A stretch of 64,000 bases of DNA from Bradyrhizobium cenepequi (GTDB lineage: Bacteria; Pseudomonadota; Alphaproteobacteria; Rhizobiales; Xanthobacteraceae): contig NZ_JAGKJI010000023.1 in NCBI RefSeq assembly GCF_020329485.1, positions 41,575 to 105,574 of the forward strand, given 5' to 3'. The position numbers were made by a program, and so were the translations under genes. The notes under the pieces are model-generated. The model was given only the letters and a program-made list of their open reading frames with translations, was not told the origin of the DNA and searched no databases. Numbering within the stretch: the first letter of the stretch is position 1; each line of letters opens with the position of its first letter. This document shows, piece by piece, positions 1 to 7,520 of the stretch.

Positions 1-615
1 CGCTCGCTGTTCGAACGCGGGCTGACGCCGGGTTCTTCCGGCAATATCAGCGTGAGGTTAGATGATGGCGGCTGGCTGGTGACGCCGACCAATGCCTCGC
101 TCGGTTTCCTCGACCCCGCCAGGATGTCACGGCTCGATGCTGATGGCCGGCTAGTCTCGGGCGATGCGCCGACCAAGGAAGTGCCGCTCCACACCGCGCT
201 CTACCAGACCCGCGGCGCAGCGCATGCCGTAGTGCACCTGCATTCGACTCATTCGGTGGCGCTCTCGATGCTGCCCGAGATCGACCCGCGCGCCGCGCTG
301 CCGCCGCTGACGGCCTATTATGTGATGAAATGCCGCCAGACCGCGCTGGTGCCCTATTATCGTCCCGGCGACCCCGCGGTCGCCGACGCGATCAAGGGAC
401 TGGCGGGCAAATATTCGTCAGTGCTGCTCGCCAATCATGGACCGGTGGTTTCGGGCGACACGCTGGAAGCCGCCGTGTTCGCGATGGAGGAGCTGGAAGA
501 GACCGCAAGACTCTATCTGCTGCTGCGCGGGCTGAACCCGCGCTATTTGTCGCCCGAGCAGGTGGCGGATTTGACGAAGGTGTTCGGGCTGAGGTTGCCG
601 GAACACGGTCACTGA
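1..615 (+). CDS. Class II aldolase/adducin family protein, 5' end outside window
   Basis: The frame is open from the first base, so the N-terminus lies upstream of the window; about 204 residues are visible. The sequence matches the class II aldolase / fuculose-1-phosphate aldolase fold. It has the GNIS stretch near the visible start, the metal-binding HLHSTHS segment and a later NHGPVV motif that supplies the third metal histidine. The LPPLTAYYVMK stretch and the PYYRPGDP motif resemble OtnC-type 3-oxo-tetronate-4-phosphate decarboxylases. Assignment to that subfamily is inference; L-fuculose- or ribulose-phosphate-type aldolases are alternatives. The gene converges on livF, with only a palindromic repeat between them. 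Its partners (kinase, dehydrogenase) would lie upstream and cannot be seen. Confidence 0.85.
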   Translation, partial: RSLFERGLTPGSSGNISVRLDDGGWLVTPTNASLGFLDPARMSRLDADGRLVSGDAPTKEVPLHTALYQTRGAAHAVVHLHSTHSVALSMLPEIDPRAALPPLTAYYVMKCRQTALVPYYRPGDPAVADAIKGLAGKYSSVLLANHGPVVSGDTLEAAVFAMEELEETARLYLLLRGLNPRYLSPEQVADLTKVFGLRLPEHGH

Positions 616-624
616 CGTCTCTTC

Positions 625-706
625 CGTCATTGCGAGCGCAGCGAAGCAATCCATGTCTCTCCACGCGTGCGGAAAGATGGATTGCTTCGCTGCGCTCGCA
701 ATGACG
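625..706. repeat. Palindromic intergenic repeat, family A
   Basis: Long imperfect inverted repeat with arms GTCATTGCGAGCGCAGCGAA and its complement around a 20-30 nt centre. It sits between two convergent genes, where it may act as a bidirectional terminator. Related copies lie at 11912-12031 and 57573-57650, with a half copy near 59434. Reading through it yields spurious peptides containing RAKRSNP or DCFAALAMT. Confidence 0.85.
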
Positions 707-712
707 GGGACA

Positions 713-1417
713 TCAAAGTCCCAGATACGCTTTGCGCACGTCGGGATTGGTGCTGATCTCCGCTGCCGGCCCCTGCATCAGCACGCGGCCGGTCTGCAGG
801 ATGTAGGCGCGGTCGGCGATTTCCAGGCACTCGGCCATGCGCTGCTCGACGATCAGGACCGTCATGCCGGCGTCGCGGATGCGCTTGACCGCCTGGAAGA
901 TCTCGTCGACCAGTTTCGGCATGATGCCCTGCGACGGCTCGTCCAGCATCAACAGCCGCGGGCGGGTCATCAGCGCGCGGCCGATCGCCAGCATCTGCTG
1001 CTCGCCGCCGGACAGCGTTTCGGCGCGCTGTTCAAGGCGCTCCGACAAACGCGGGAACAGGTTGAACACGAGGTCCAGCGGCTCGTCGCGGTTGGCTTCG
1101 CCGCGGTAGAGATAGCTGCCGAGGCGAAGATTGTCACGTACCGAGAGTCGCGGAAACAGCCGGCGATTCTCCGGCACGTAGGCGATGCCGCCGGCGGTGA
1201 TGACGTGCTGCGGCTTGCCGTCGATCCGCGCCCCGTCGAAGGTGACGGTGCCCGAGCGTGGACGCTCCGCGCCGGCGATGGATTTCAGAAGCGTCGACTT
1301 GCCGGCCCCGTTGGCGCCGGCGACGCAGACGATCTCGCCCTTGGCGACCTCGATCGAGACAGCGGAGATGGCAACCAGCCCCTGATAGGCGGTGGTGACT
1401 TCATGCACCGACAGCAT
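713..1417 (-). CDS. livF: LivF-type ABC transporter ATP-binding protein
   Basis: ATPase subunit of a branched-chain-amino-acid-type (HAAT family) importer, 234 residues, normal for LivF. Walker A GANGAGKST is at 34-42, signature LSGGEQ at 135-140 and Walker B ending LDE at 158-160, followed by the LivF-typical PSQGI. The start is placed at the ATG preceded by GGGGA rather than the TTG four codons upstream. It overlaps the 3' end of livG by 17 nt, so the two are probably translationally coupled. It is the last gene of the five-gene Liv operon. The substrate is unknown; HAAT systems also carry amides, urea and aromatic acids. Confidence 0.92.
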   Translation of the reverse strand: MLSVHEVTTAYQGLVAISAVSIEVAKGEIVCVAGANGAGKSTLLKSIAGAERPRSGTVTFDGARIDGKPQHVITAGGIAYVPENRRLFPRLSVRDNLRLGSYLYRGEANRDEPLDLVFNLFPRLSERLEQRAETLSGGEQQMLAIGRALMTRPRLLMLDEPSQGIMPKLVDEIFQAVKRIRDAGMTVLIVEQRMAECLEIADRAYILQTGRVLMQGPAAEISTNPDVRKAYLGL

Positions 1418-2132
1418 GACGATCCCCAAGATAGGCGGTGATGACTTTCGGATCGCGGACGACCTCGTTCGGCTTGCCCTCGACTAGGACTTTGCCGAGG
1501 TCCAGCACGATGGCGCGGTCGACCAGCGGCATCACGATCTCCATGACGTGCTCGACCATCAGCACCGTGACGCCGGTGTCGCGCACCTTGCGCACCAGTT
1601 CGACGCCGGTCTTGGCCTCCACCGGCGTCAGGCCGGTCAGCACTTCGTCGAGCAGCAACAGTTTTGGCTCAGTCGCGAGCGCGCGCGCCACCTCGAGCCG
1701 CCGCTTTTCGGACGGCACCAGATCGCTCGCGAGCACGTTGGCGCGCGCGGCGAGCCCGCAGAACTCCAGCACCTCATAGGCCTTGCGGCGGGCCACCCGC
1801 ATCACGGTATTACGGATCAAGGCACCCACGATAACGTTGTCGATGACCGTCATGGTCTCGAAGCTTTTGACGACCTGGAAGGTGCGGCCGATGCCGCGCT
1901 GGCAGCGCTCGGCCGCCGGCAGTCGCGTGACGTCCTCGCCGTCGAACCAGATCGAGCCTTGCGTCGGCGGCAGCACGCCGGCGATCAGGTTGAACAGCGT
2001 CGACTTGCCGGCGCCGTTAGGGCCGATCAGCCCGACGATCTCGCCGCGGCCGACCGAGATCGAGACGTCGCTGTTGGCGACGAGGCCGCCGAATCGCTGC
2101 CACACCCCGCGGGTTTCCAGGAGCGCCGTCAT
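1401..2132 (-). CDS. livG: LivG-type ABC transporter ATP-binding protein
   Basis: Second ATPase of the importer, 243 residues from the ATG at 2132; an open extension further upstream overlaps livM and was discarded. Walker A GPNGAGKST is at 37-45. The signature region is unusual: where LSxGQ is expected the protein reads DLVPSEKRRLE (about 137-147), and Walker B is followed by LDEV rather than LDEP. A subgroup of LivG-like proteins is known to lack the classical signature, so this is probably a lineage trait and not a defect. The H-loop histidine (MVEHVME) is present. It overlaps livM by 4 nt. Confidence 0.9.
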   Translation of the reverse strand: MTALLETRGVWQRFGGLVANSDVSISVGRGEIVGLIGPNGAGKSTLFNLIAGVLPPTQGSIWFDGEDVTRLPAAERCQRGIGRTFQVVKSFETMTVIDNVIVGALIRNTVMRVARRKAYEVLEFCGLAARANVLASDLVPSEKRRLEVARALATEPKLLLLDEVLTGLTPVEAKTGVELVRKVRDTGVTVLMVEHVMEIVMPLVDRAIVLDLGKVLVEGKPNEVVRDPKVITAYLGDRHAVGA

Positions 2133-3121
2133 CGCACGGCCGCCTTGCGCCAAAAGAACTTGGGCCGCGCGAACAGGCTCACCAGCCCTCTCGGCAGCGC
2201 GAGCGAGATCAGCACGATCAGCGTGCCGTAGACGATCAGGTCGACGCCGCGTCCCGAACCGCCGATGAACGACCGCGTCAGTTCGGTCAGCGGGATCAGG
2301 ATGACGGCGCCGAGCAACGGTCCCCACAGCGTGCCGATGCCGCCGAGCACCGCGGGCAGCGCCATCAGCAGCGAGAACTGGAAGCCCATCACGCTTTCAG
2401 GATCGATGTAGGACACGAACTGCGCGTAAAAGCTGCCGCCGACGGCGACCAGGAACGCGGACACCGCGGCTGCTCCCATCTTGGAATTGAACACGACGAC
2501 GCCAAGGCTTTCGGCCGCATCCGGATTGTCCTTCACCGCGCGCCACCAATAGCCCCATTTGGAATCCTCCAGCCACCAGGTGACGAACCAGGCGACGCAG
2601 GCCAGCGCCAGCGCGAAATAGAAATAGGGCAGCTTGCTGCGCGTGAACTGGAATTTCAGCCAACTGTCGCCGCGTACAGGGATATCGATGCCGAGCGCCG
2701 CCCCAGCCCACTCCCAATTCTGGATCAGCAGCAGCCCGATCTCGGCGATCACGATGGTGGCGATGACGAAGTAATGTCCGCGCAGGCGGAAGCAGGGATA
2801 GCCGAGCGCCATCGCGATCAGCGCCGAGATCACTCCGCCCGCGAGCATGCCGAACCAGGGCAGCACGCCGAACTTGGTGAACAACAGCGCGGTCGTATAG
2901 GCACCGAGCCCGAAATAGAGCGCATGGCCGAGCGAGATCTGCCCGCAATAGCCGGACAGGATGTTCCAGCTTTGCGACAGCGCCGCATACATCAGCGTCA
3001 GCACCATGACGTTCTGGACGTAAACGTCCTTCACGAACAGCGGCACCAGTGCGGCGATGACCGCAAGGCAGAAGGCGACGATCAGCTCGCGGCGGCGGCG
3101 TTTGGCGAAATCCTTGTCCAT
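2129..3121 (-). CDS. livM: LivM-type ABC transporter permease
   Basis: Inner-membrane permease, 330 residues with about nine hydrophobic segments. The family signature NILSGYCGQISLGHA lies in the N-terminal third and marks the LivM/LivH fold. A charged N-terminus (KDFAKRRRREL) should stay in the cytoplasm. The ATG start overlaps the livH stop in a TGATG junction; a GTG one codon upstream is possible. Residues in the permease do not reveal the substrate. Confidence 0.93.
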   Translation of the reverse strand: MDKDFAKRRRRELIVAFCLAVIAALVPLFVKDVYVQNVMVLTLMYAALSQSWNILSGYCGQISLGHALYFGLGAYTTALLFTKFGVLPWFGMLAGGVISALIAMALGYPCFRLRGHYFVIATIVIAEIGLLLIQNWEWAGAALGIDIPVRGDSWLKFQFTRSKLPYFYFALALACVAWFVTWWLEDSKWGYWWRAVKDNPDAAESLGVVVFNSKMGAAAVSAFLVAVGGSFYAQFVSYIDPESVMGFQFSLLMALPAVLGGIGTLWGPLLGAVILIPLTELTRSFIGGSGRGVDLIVYGTLIVLISLALPRGLVSLFARPKFFWRKAAVR

Positions 3122-4002
3122 CACATCGACCCGAACAGGCCGCGCGGGCGAATGAAGACGACGAGCAGATAGACCGCGTAGATGCCGACCGACTTCAGCG
3201 ACGGCGGCAGGATCAGCGCGGTGGTGGCCTCGACGAGGCCAACGATGATGCCGCCGGCGAACGCGCCGAACACGCTGCCGAAGCCGCCGAGCGCCACGGT
3301 GACATAGGCGATCAGCGCAAAGGACGCGCCGACATCGGGATAGATATAAAAGAAAATCGCCATGATCGCGCCGGCGAGGCCAACCAGCGCCGCGCCCAGC
3401 CCCCAGCCAAGGGCGAACACCCGGTTCTTGTCGATGCCGACCAGCGCCACGGCGCCCGCGTCCTCACGCGTTGCCTCGAGCGCGCGGCCGAAATCGGTGC
3501 GGTGGATGAAGAAGTAGAGTCCCGCGAAGGCCGCGATTGACACCAGCGCGCCGACGAGCTGCGGTTCGGGGAGGAAGATGCCGCCAATCGAGATGGTCTT
3601 CCCGCCAAGCCAGGAGGTGTTGATGCTGCGATAGTCAGGCGTAAAGAAGTACTGCGCCAGCCCGCGCATCACGATCGCAAGGCCGAAGGTCGAGAAGATC
3701 TGCACCATGCCCGCATTGGCCTTGGCGCGCACGGCAAAGCGCACGATCAACAGATAGACGACCGCCCCGAACACGAACAGCGTCGCCGCCACCAGCGGCG
3801 CCGACAACAACGGGTCGATCGCGAAGAACGCGAACAGGAAGAATGTCGCGTACATCGCGATCATCAGGAACTCGCCATGGGCGAAGTTCACGACGTCCAT
3901 CAGGCCGAAGATCAGTGCCAGCCCGACGGCGATCAGCCCATAGAGCAGCCCCATCAAGAGGCCGCTCGCCAGAGACTGGATAATGGTTTCGGCCGTTAGC
4001 AC
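3121..4002 (-). CDS. livH: LivH-type ABC transporter permease
   Basis: First permease of the importer, 293 residues, highly hydrophobic. It has the LivH hallmark GLALIFGLMDVVNFAHGEF near residues 27-46 and the C-terminal IRPRGLFG typical of the family. The start is a GTG with GGGGTG upstream. A 128-bp palindromic element lies between it and the upstream substrate-binding-protein gene, so the permease may be expressed at a lower level than the binding protein. Confidence 0.93.
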   Translation of the reverse strand: MLTAETIIQSLASGLLMGLLYGLIAVGLALIFGLMDVVNFAHGEFLMIAMYATFFLFAFFAIDPLLSAPLVAATLFVFGAVVYLLIVRFAVRAKANAGMVQIFSTFGLAIVMRGLAQYFFTPDYRSINTSWLGGKTISIGGIFLPEPQLVGALVSIAAFAGLYFFIHRTDFGRALEATREDAGAVALVGIDKNRVFALGWGLGAALVGLAGAIMAIFFYIYPDVGASFALIAYVTVALGGFGSVFGAFAGGIIVGLVEATTALILPPSLKSVGIYAVYLLVVFIRPRGLFGSM

Positions 4003-4032
4003 GGTTGCACCCCTGTCAATGCTTTACTCGGT

Positions 4033-4160
4033 GTCGTCCTGGCGAAGGCCAGGACCCATAACCACAAGTGCATCTGTTGAACGGATAACAGCCAATCATC
4101 GCAAGAACACAGGCCCTGGGGTTATGGGTCCCGGGTCGCGCTTCGCTTGCCCGGGACGAC
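4033..4160. repeat. Palindromic repeat between binding-protein and permease genes
   Basis: Inverted arms, GTCGTCCTGGCGAAGGCCAG on the left and CGCTTGCCCGGGACGAC on the right, with inner complementary blocks GGACCCATAACC and GGGGTTATGGGTCC. RNA from either strand could fold into a long hairpin. It lies inside the Liv operon, directly after the substrate-binding-protein gene in the direction of transcription. Confidence 0.8.
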
Positions 4161-4185
4161 GCAGAGAAATGCTTTCCCGCACCGC

Positions 4186-5430
4186 TTACTTCATCGGCCA
4201 CACGGCTTCGGACACGGCGACGTCCAATGGAAAGATCGTCACGAACTTGCCGCCCAGGTACTGCAGCAGCACCGGATCGGCGTCGTTGTTCTGTCCCATC
4301 TCGTCAAACTTCACCCGCTTCCAGGGCATGATGGTGGCGTTGCCCGGCATGTCGGTCGCGACCAGCGCCTCCCGGATCTTCTCGCCGTCGGTCGACTTGG
4401 CGCGGTTGATGGCGTCCGCCATCACGATCAGGCCCATGAACTGCCGTGAGGAATAGTCGTTGAAGTCCTTGCCCGACCGCTGCCTGTACATGTCGTTGAT
4501 CAAGCCGACCATCGGCCGTTTCTCGGCAAGGTCGAGCGAGAAGCTGCCGCGCGAGATCACGCCTTCGAGCTTGTCGCCGACGGCATCATACAGCGCCTTC
4601 TCCGAGAAGCCGGCGTCCTGGGCCACGATCGCGTTCGGCTTGTAGCCGAGCTCGGCCATGGTCTTCACCAGGAGGATGCCGTCGGTGGTATAGCTCGAGG
4701 GCATCAGTACGTCGGCATTGGCGGCCTTGAGCTGCTGCACTTCCGCCGAGAGCGAAGGCGAGTTGGCGCGATACTTGATATCGGCGACGATCTTGTAGCC
4801 GCGTTCCTTGGCAAACATGGTCTGCGCGTTGGCGGAGTCGGTGCCGAAGATCGTGTCCTCGTGGAACAGCGACAGCGTCTCGATCTTGGCGCCCTTCTTC
4901 TTCACGGCGTCGAAGAAGTCGAACATCGCCTTCGAGAACATCTCGTCATGCGGGGCGGCGCGGAAATAGTATTTCAGGCCGCGGCGATGCAGGCTCGGCG
5001 AGGAGTTGTCGGCCGACAGGAACGGAATCTGGTAGCGTTCGCAGATCTGGCTGACCGTGACCGCGACCGCGCTCTGATAGGTGCCGATGATCGCGCAGAC
5101 TTTCTCCTGCGTGATCAGGCGTTCGGCTTCGGCGCGTCCCTTCTGCGGATCGGCCTGGTGATCGGCGAACACCAGACGGATCTTGGCGCCGCCGAGACCT
5201 GGCAGCCCCTCGCCCTGGGCGAGCGGCAGCTTGAAATCGTGGTTCTTGTTGATGATGTCCGCTGCGGTCTCGAACGCCTTCTGGGCGTCGACACCGATCT
5301 GGGCGCTTGAGCCCGACAGCGGATAGATCACGCCGATCACAACTTCCTTGGTCTGTGCGCGTGCAGCGATCGGCGCGAGCGCGGCGGCAGCGGTGGCTCC
5401 AAGCAACACATTACGGCGAGTGATCGTCAT
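4186..5430 (-). CDS. ABC transporter substrate-binding protein, Leu/Ile/Val-binding family
   Basis: Periplasmic receptor of the Liv-type importer, 414 residues, Peripla_BP_6 fold. The N-terminus MTITRRNVLLGATAAA carries a twin-arginine-like signal ending near ARAQ (about residue 26). The mature start VVIGVIYPLSGSSAQIG is typical of the family. It is the first gene of the operon, with livHMGF downstream on the same strand. The ligand cannot be read from the sequence; neighbouring carbamoylase and amidase genes make an amide, ureide or carboxylate plausible, but that is inference. Confidence 0.9.
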   Translation of the reverse strand: MTITRRNVLLGATAAAALAPIAARAQTKEVVIGVIYPLSGSSAQIGVDAQKAFETAADIINKNHDFKLPLAQGEGLPGLGGAKIRLVFADHQADPQKGRAEAERLITQEKVCAIIGTYQSAVAVTVSQICERYQIPFLSADNSSPSLHRRGLKYYFRAAPHDEMFSKAMFDFFDAVKKKGAKIETLSLFHEDTIFGTDSANAQTMFAKERGYKIVADIKYRANSPSLSAEVQQLKAANADVLMPSSYTTDGILLVKTMAELGYKPNAIVAQDAGFSEKALYDAVGDKLEGVISRGSFSLDLAEKRPMVGLINDMYRQRSGKDFNDYSSRQFMGLIVMADAINRAKSTDGEKIREALVATDMPGNATIMPWKRVKFDEMGQNNDADPVLLQYLGGKFVTIFPLDVAVSEAVWPMK

Positions 5431-5522
5431 TTGCGGAAATTCCCCCTATTGAAGCGAAGCTCTCGAATGAAACGAATGACGGCTACGGTAAAGCCTCAAG
5501 AAACGGCAGGCGCTGCCTATTC

Positions 5523-5596
5523 GGGCATGATCTTCCTGCGCAAACGCTTCGCGTTTGTCGCGAGGTTTCCACTTTTCCGGATCATGCTCTAGAGCA
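5523..5596. repeat. Dispersed repeat with TTTTCCGGATCATGCTCTAGAGCA end
   Basis: Short element with an inner hairpin (AAACGCTTCGCGTTT) and the right-end motif CTTTTCCGGATCATGCTCTA. A degenerate relative of the end motif occurs near 12930-12955 (TTTTCCGAAAAATGGTCTAG). The stop codon of the DUF1445 gene (5589-5591) lies inside the element, so the element supplies the end of that protein. Confidence 0.6.
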
Positions 5597-6407
5597 CCGC
5601 CAATTGTTTGTTCCGGAGATCGGTGATCAACATCAGTCCCGGCGCATGCGTGATTGCGAATGGTAGCTTGGCGTTGGAGATTACCGCCTGCGGTGTCACG
5701 CCGCACGCCCAGAATACCGGAATCTCGTCCGCTTCGACCGGAACCGGATCGCCATAGTCGGGCTTTGCGATGTCGTTGACGCCTATCAGGTGCGGATGGC
5801 CGAGATGCACCGGCGCGCCGTGCACGGAAGGAAAACGCGAGGTGATCTGCACCGCGCGGATCGCATCGGCCGGCTTGAACGGACGCATCGACACCACCAT
5901 CGGCCCCGCGAACGGGCCCGACGGGCTGCAGGCGATATTGGTGCGGTACATCGGCACCCGCACATTGCGCTCGATGTGGCGGATCGGCAGGCCCTCGTCC
6001 ATCAGCGCTTCTTCGAAGGAGAAGGAGCAGCCGAGCACAAAGGTGACGAGATCGTCGCGCCAGTGCTGCATGATGTCGGTCGGCTCCTCCATCACCTCGC
6101 CGTCGCGCCAGACGCGATAGCGCGGCACATCGGTGCGGATGTCGAGGTCGAGGCCGAGCGCGGGAATTCTGAAATCGCCGACCTCAGACATGCCGATGAT
6201 CGGGCACGGCTTCGGGTTGAGCTGGCAGAAGCGGTGGAAGGCGCCGGCGAACTTTTCCGGCAGGATGGCGAGGTTGCCTTGGACAAAGCCGTTGGCGACC
6301 CCGGCCGTGCTCGAAGCCATCCCGTTGCGGCAGGCCAACCGCGCCTCGCGGCTCAAAAGCGTGGGGTCGTTATCGCTGATTTGCTGCACTGCCGCTAAAA
6401 CAGTCAT
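5589..6407 (-). CDS. DUF1445 / D-glutamate cyclase-like putative hydro-lyase
   Basis: 272 residues, full length for the UPF0317/DUF1445 family annotated as putative hydro-lyase. The recognised features are the RLACRNG start, the FVQGNLAILP segment, the internal RVWRDGE...W block, the CSFSFEEAL motif and the C-terminal HAPGLMLITD. Members related to mammalian C14orf159 act on D-glutamate / 5-oxo-D-proline; whether this protein does so is unknown. It is divergent from the LysR gene at 6527 and shares a 119-bp promoter region containing a LysR-type inverted repeat, so it is the likely target of that regulator. Confidence 0.85.
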   Translation of the reverse strand: MTVLAAVQQISDNDPTLLSREARLACRNGMASSTAGVANGFVQGNLAILPEKFAGAFHRFCQLNPKPCPIIGMSEVGDFRIPALGLDLDIRTDVPRYRVWRDGEVMEEPTDIMQHWRDDLVTFVLGCSFSFEEALMDEGLPIRHIERNVRVPMYRTNIACSPSGPFAGPMVVSMRPFKPADAIRAVQITSRFPSVHGAPVHLGHPHLIGVNDIAKPDYGDPVPVEADEIPVFWACGVTPQAVISNAKLPFAITHAPGLMLITDLRNKQLAVL

Positions 6408-6487
6408 TTGACCGACCTGCCTAATATCTCAACAAGCGCAGCCAACATCAAGCGTGCTATAAAGTCTAATCTTCCTTTCTAATCGAA

Positions 6488-6510
6488 TTCGATAAATCCT
6501 GCTTATCGAA
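6488..6510. promoter_or_regulatory. Candidate LysR-type operator in divergent promoter region
   Basis: Perfect inverted repeat TTCGATAA-N7-TTATCGAA, containing the T-N11-A core expected for LysR-type regulators. It ends 16 nt before the LysR start and lies about 80 nt upstream of the divergent hydro-lyase start. This position fits autoregulation plus control of the divergent gene. The left arm also overlaps a perfect ATCGAATTCGAT palindrome at 6482-6493. Confidence 0.6.
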
Positions 6511-6526
6511 CGGGAAAAAGCTTCGA

Positions 6527-7444
6527 ATGCTTGATTTCAGGTCGATCGAAACGTTCCTCTGGGTCGTCAAGCTCGGAAGCTTTCGCGGGGCGGCGCAGCG
6601 GCTCAACACCACCCAGCCGGCGATCTCCCAACGCATCGCCCAACTCGAACGCGAGTTGGGCGTGAAGCTGCTCAATCGCGACCATCGGGTCGCCTCGCCG
6701 ACGCCGAGCGGCCGGCAGATGATGGTCTATGCGGAGAAGCTGATCGGCCTGCGCTCCGAGATGATGGCCGAGATCGGCGACCGCTCGGCGATGCGCGGCG
6801 TGCTGCGGCTCGGTGTCGCCGAGACCATCGTGCACACCTGGCTGCCGCGCCTCGTCAAGAGCGTCAACGAGGTCTATCCGAACCTGTCGCTGGAAATCGA
6901 GGTCGACATCACGCCGAATTTGAGCGCGCGGCTGCTCGCGCAAGAGATCGAACTTGCCTTCGTCGTCGGACCGCTGTCGGCGGCTGGCGTGCAAAGCCGC
7001 GTACTCTGCGATTATCCGGTCGACTTTCTGGCGAGTCCGGCGCTTGGTCTCGGCAATGGCCCGGTGCCGCGGCGCGACCTCGCGCGTTTTCCCATCATCA
7101 CTTTTCCCCGCAAGACGAGGCCCTACGATGCCGTACGCGCCGTGTTCGACCGGCCAGACCTGCCGCCGATCCGGCTGCACGCCAGCGCATCGCTCGCAAC
7201 CGTGATCCACATGGCGATCGAAGGGTTGGGTATTGCAGTGATCCCCTCCGCCATCGTCGAGAACGAACTCGCCGACGGACGGCTGCAACTGCTTGATACC
7301 GACATCAAAATGGCGCCGCTCACCTTCAGCGCAAGCTGGCTCACCTCCCCCGATATTATCGCGGTCGAGCGCGTCGCCGACCTCGCGCACCAGATCGCGC
7401 AAGCGAGCCCGTCGGTTGACGAGCCGCTGCCGGCGCGTCATTGA
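6527..7444 (+). CDS. LysR-family transcriptional regulator
   Basis: 305 residues, normal LysR size. The N-terminal winged helix-turn-helix runs over about residues 2-61 (FLWVVKLGSFRGAAQRLNTT then QPAISQRIAQLERELGVKLL). The remainder is the two-lobed periplasmic-binding-like effector domain. It is divergent from the DUF1445 gene and followed on the same strand by the carbamoylase and hydroxyacid dehydrogenase genes, which it may also control. The effector is unknown. Confidence 0.93.
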   Translation: MLDFRSIETFLWVVKLGSFRGAAQRLNTTQPAISQRIAQLERELGVKLLNRDHRVASPTPSGRQMMVYAEKLIGLRSEMMAEIGDRSAMRGVLRLGVAETIVHTWLPRLVKSVNEVYPNLSLEIEVDITPNLSARLLAQEIELAFVVGPLSAAGVQSRVLCDYPVDFLASPALGLGNGPVPRRDLARFPIITFPRKTRPYDAVRAVFDRPDLPPIRLHASASLATVIHMAIEGLGIAVIPSAIVENELADGRLQLLDTDIKMAPLTFSASWLTSPDIIAVERVADLAHQIAQASPSVDEPLPARH

Positions 7445-7459
7445 ACAAATAGAACGACC

Positions 7460-7498
7460 GTCATTCCGGAGCGCCCGAAGGGCGAACCCCGGAATGAC
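7460..7498. repeat. Short palindrome GTCATTCCGG...CCGGAATGAC
   Basis: Inverted repeat with arms GTCATTCCGGAGC and a complement ending GGAATGAC around a GCCCGAAGGGC core. It lies between the LysR gene and the carbamoylase gene. An in-frame ATG inside the right arm (7494) could be mistaken for the start of the downstream gene. Confidence 0.7.
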
Positions 7499-7520
7499 AG
7501 AATACGAATGGAACGAGCGC

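Noticed and set aside
625..706. Palindromic repeats considered as a CRISPR array or IS ends
   Set aside because: Copies are single and scattered, with no regular spacers, no target-site duplications seen and no transposase gene.
653..1441. 262-residue plus-strand ORF opposite livF
   Set aside because: It runs antisense to livF, starts inside a palindromic repeat and has a His/Asp/Gly-rich composition typical of shadows in high-GC DNA.
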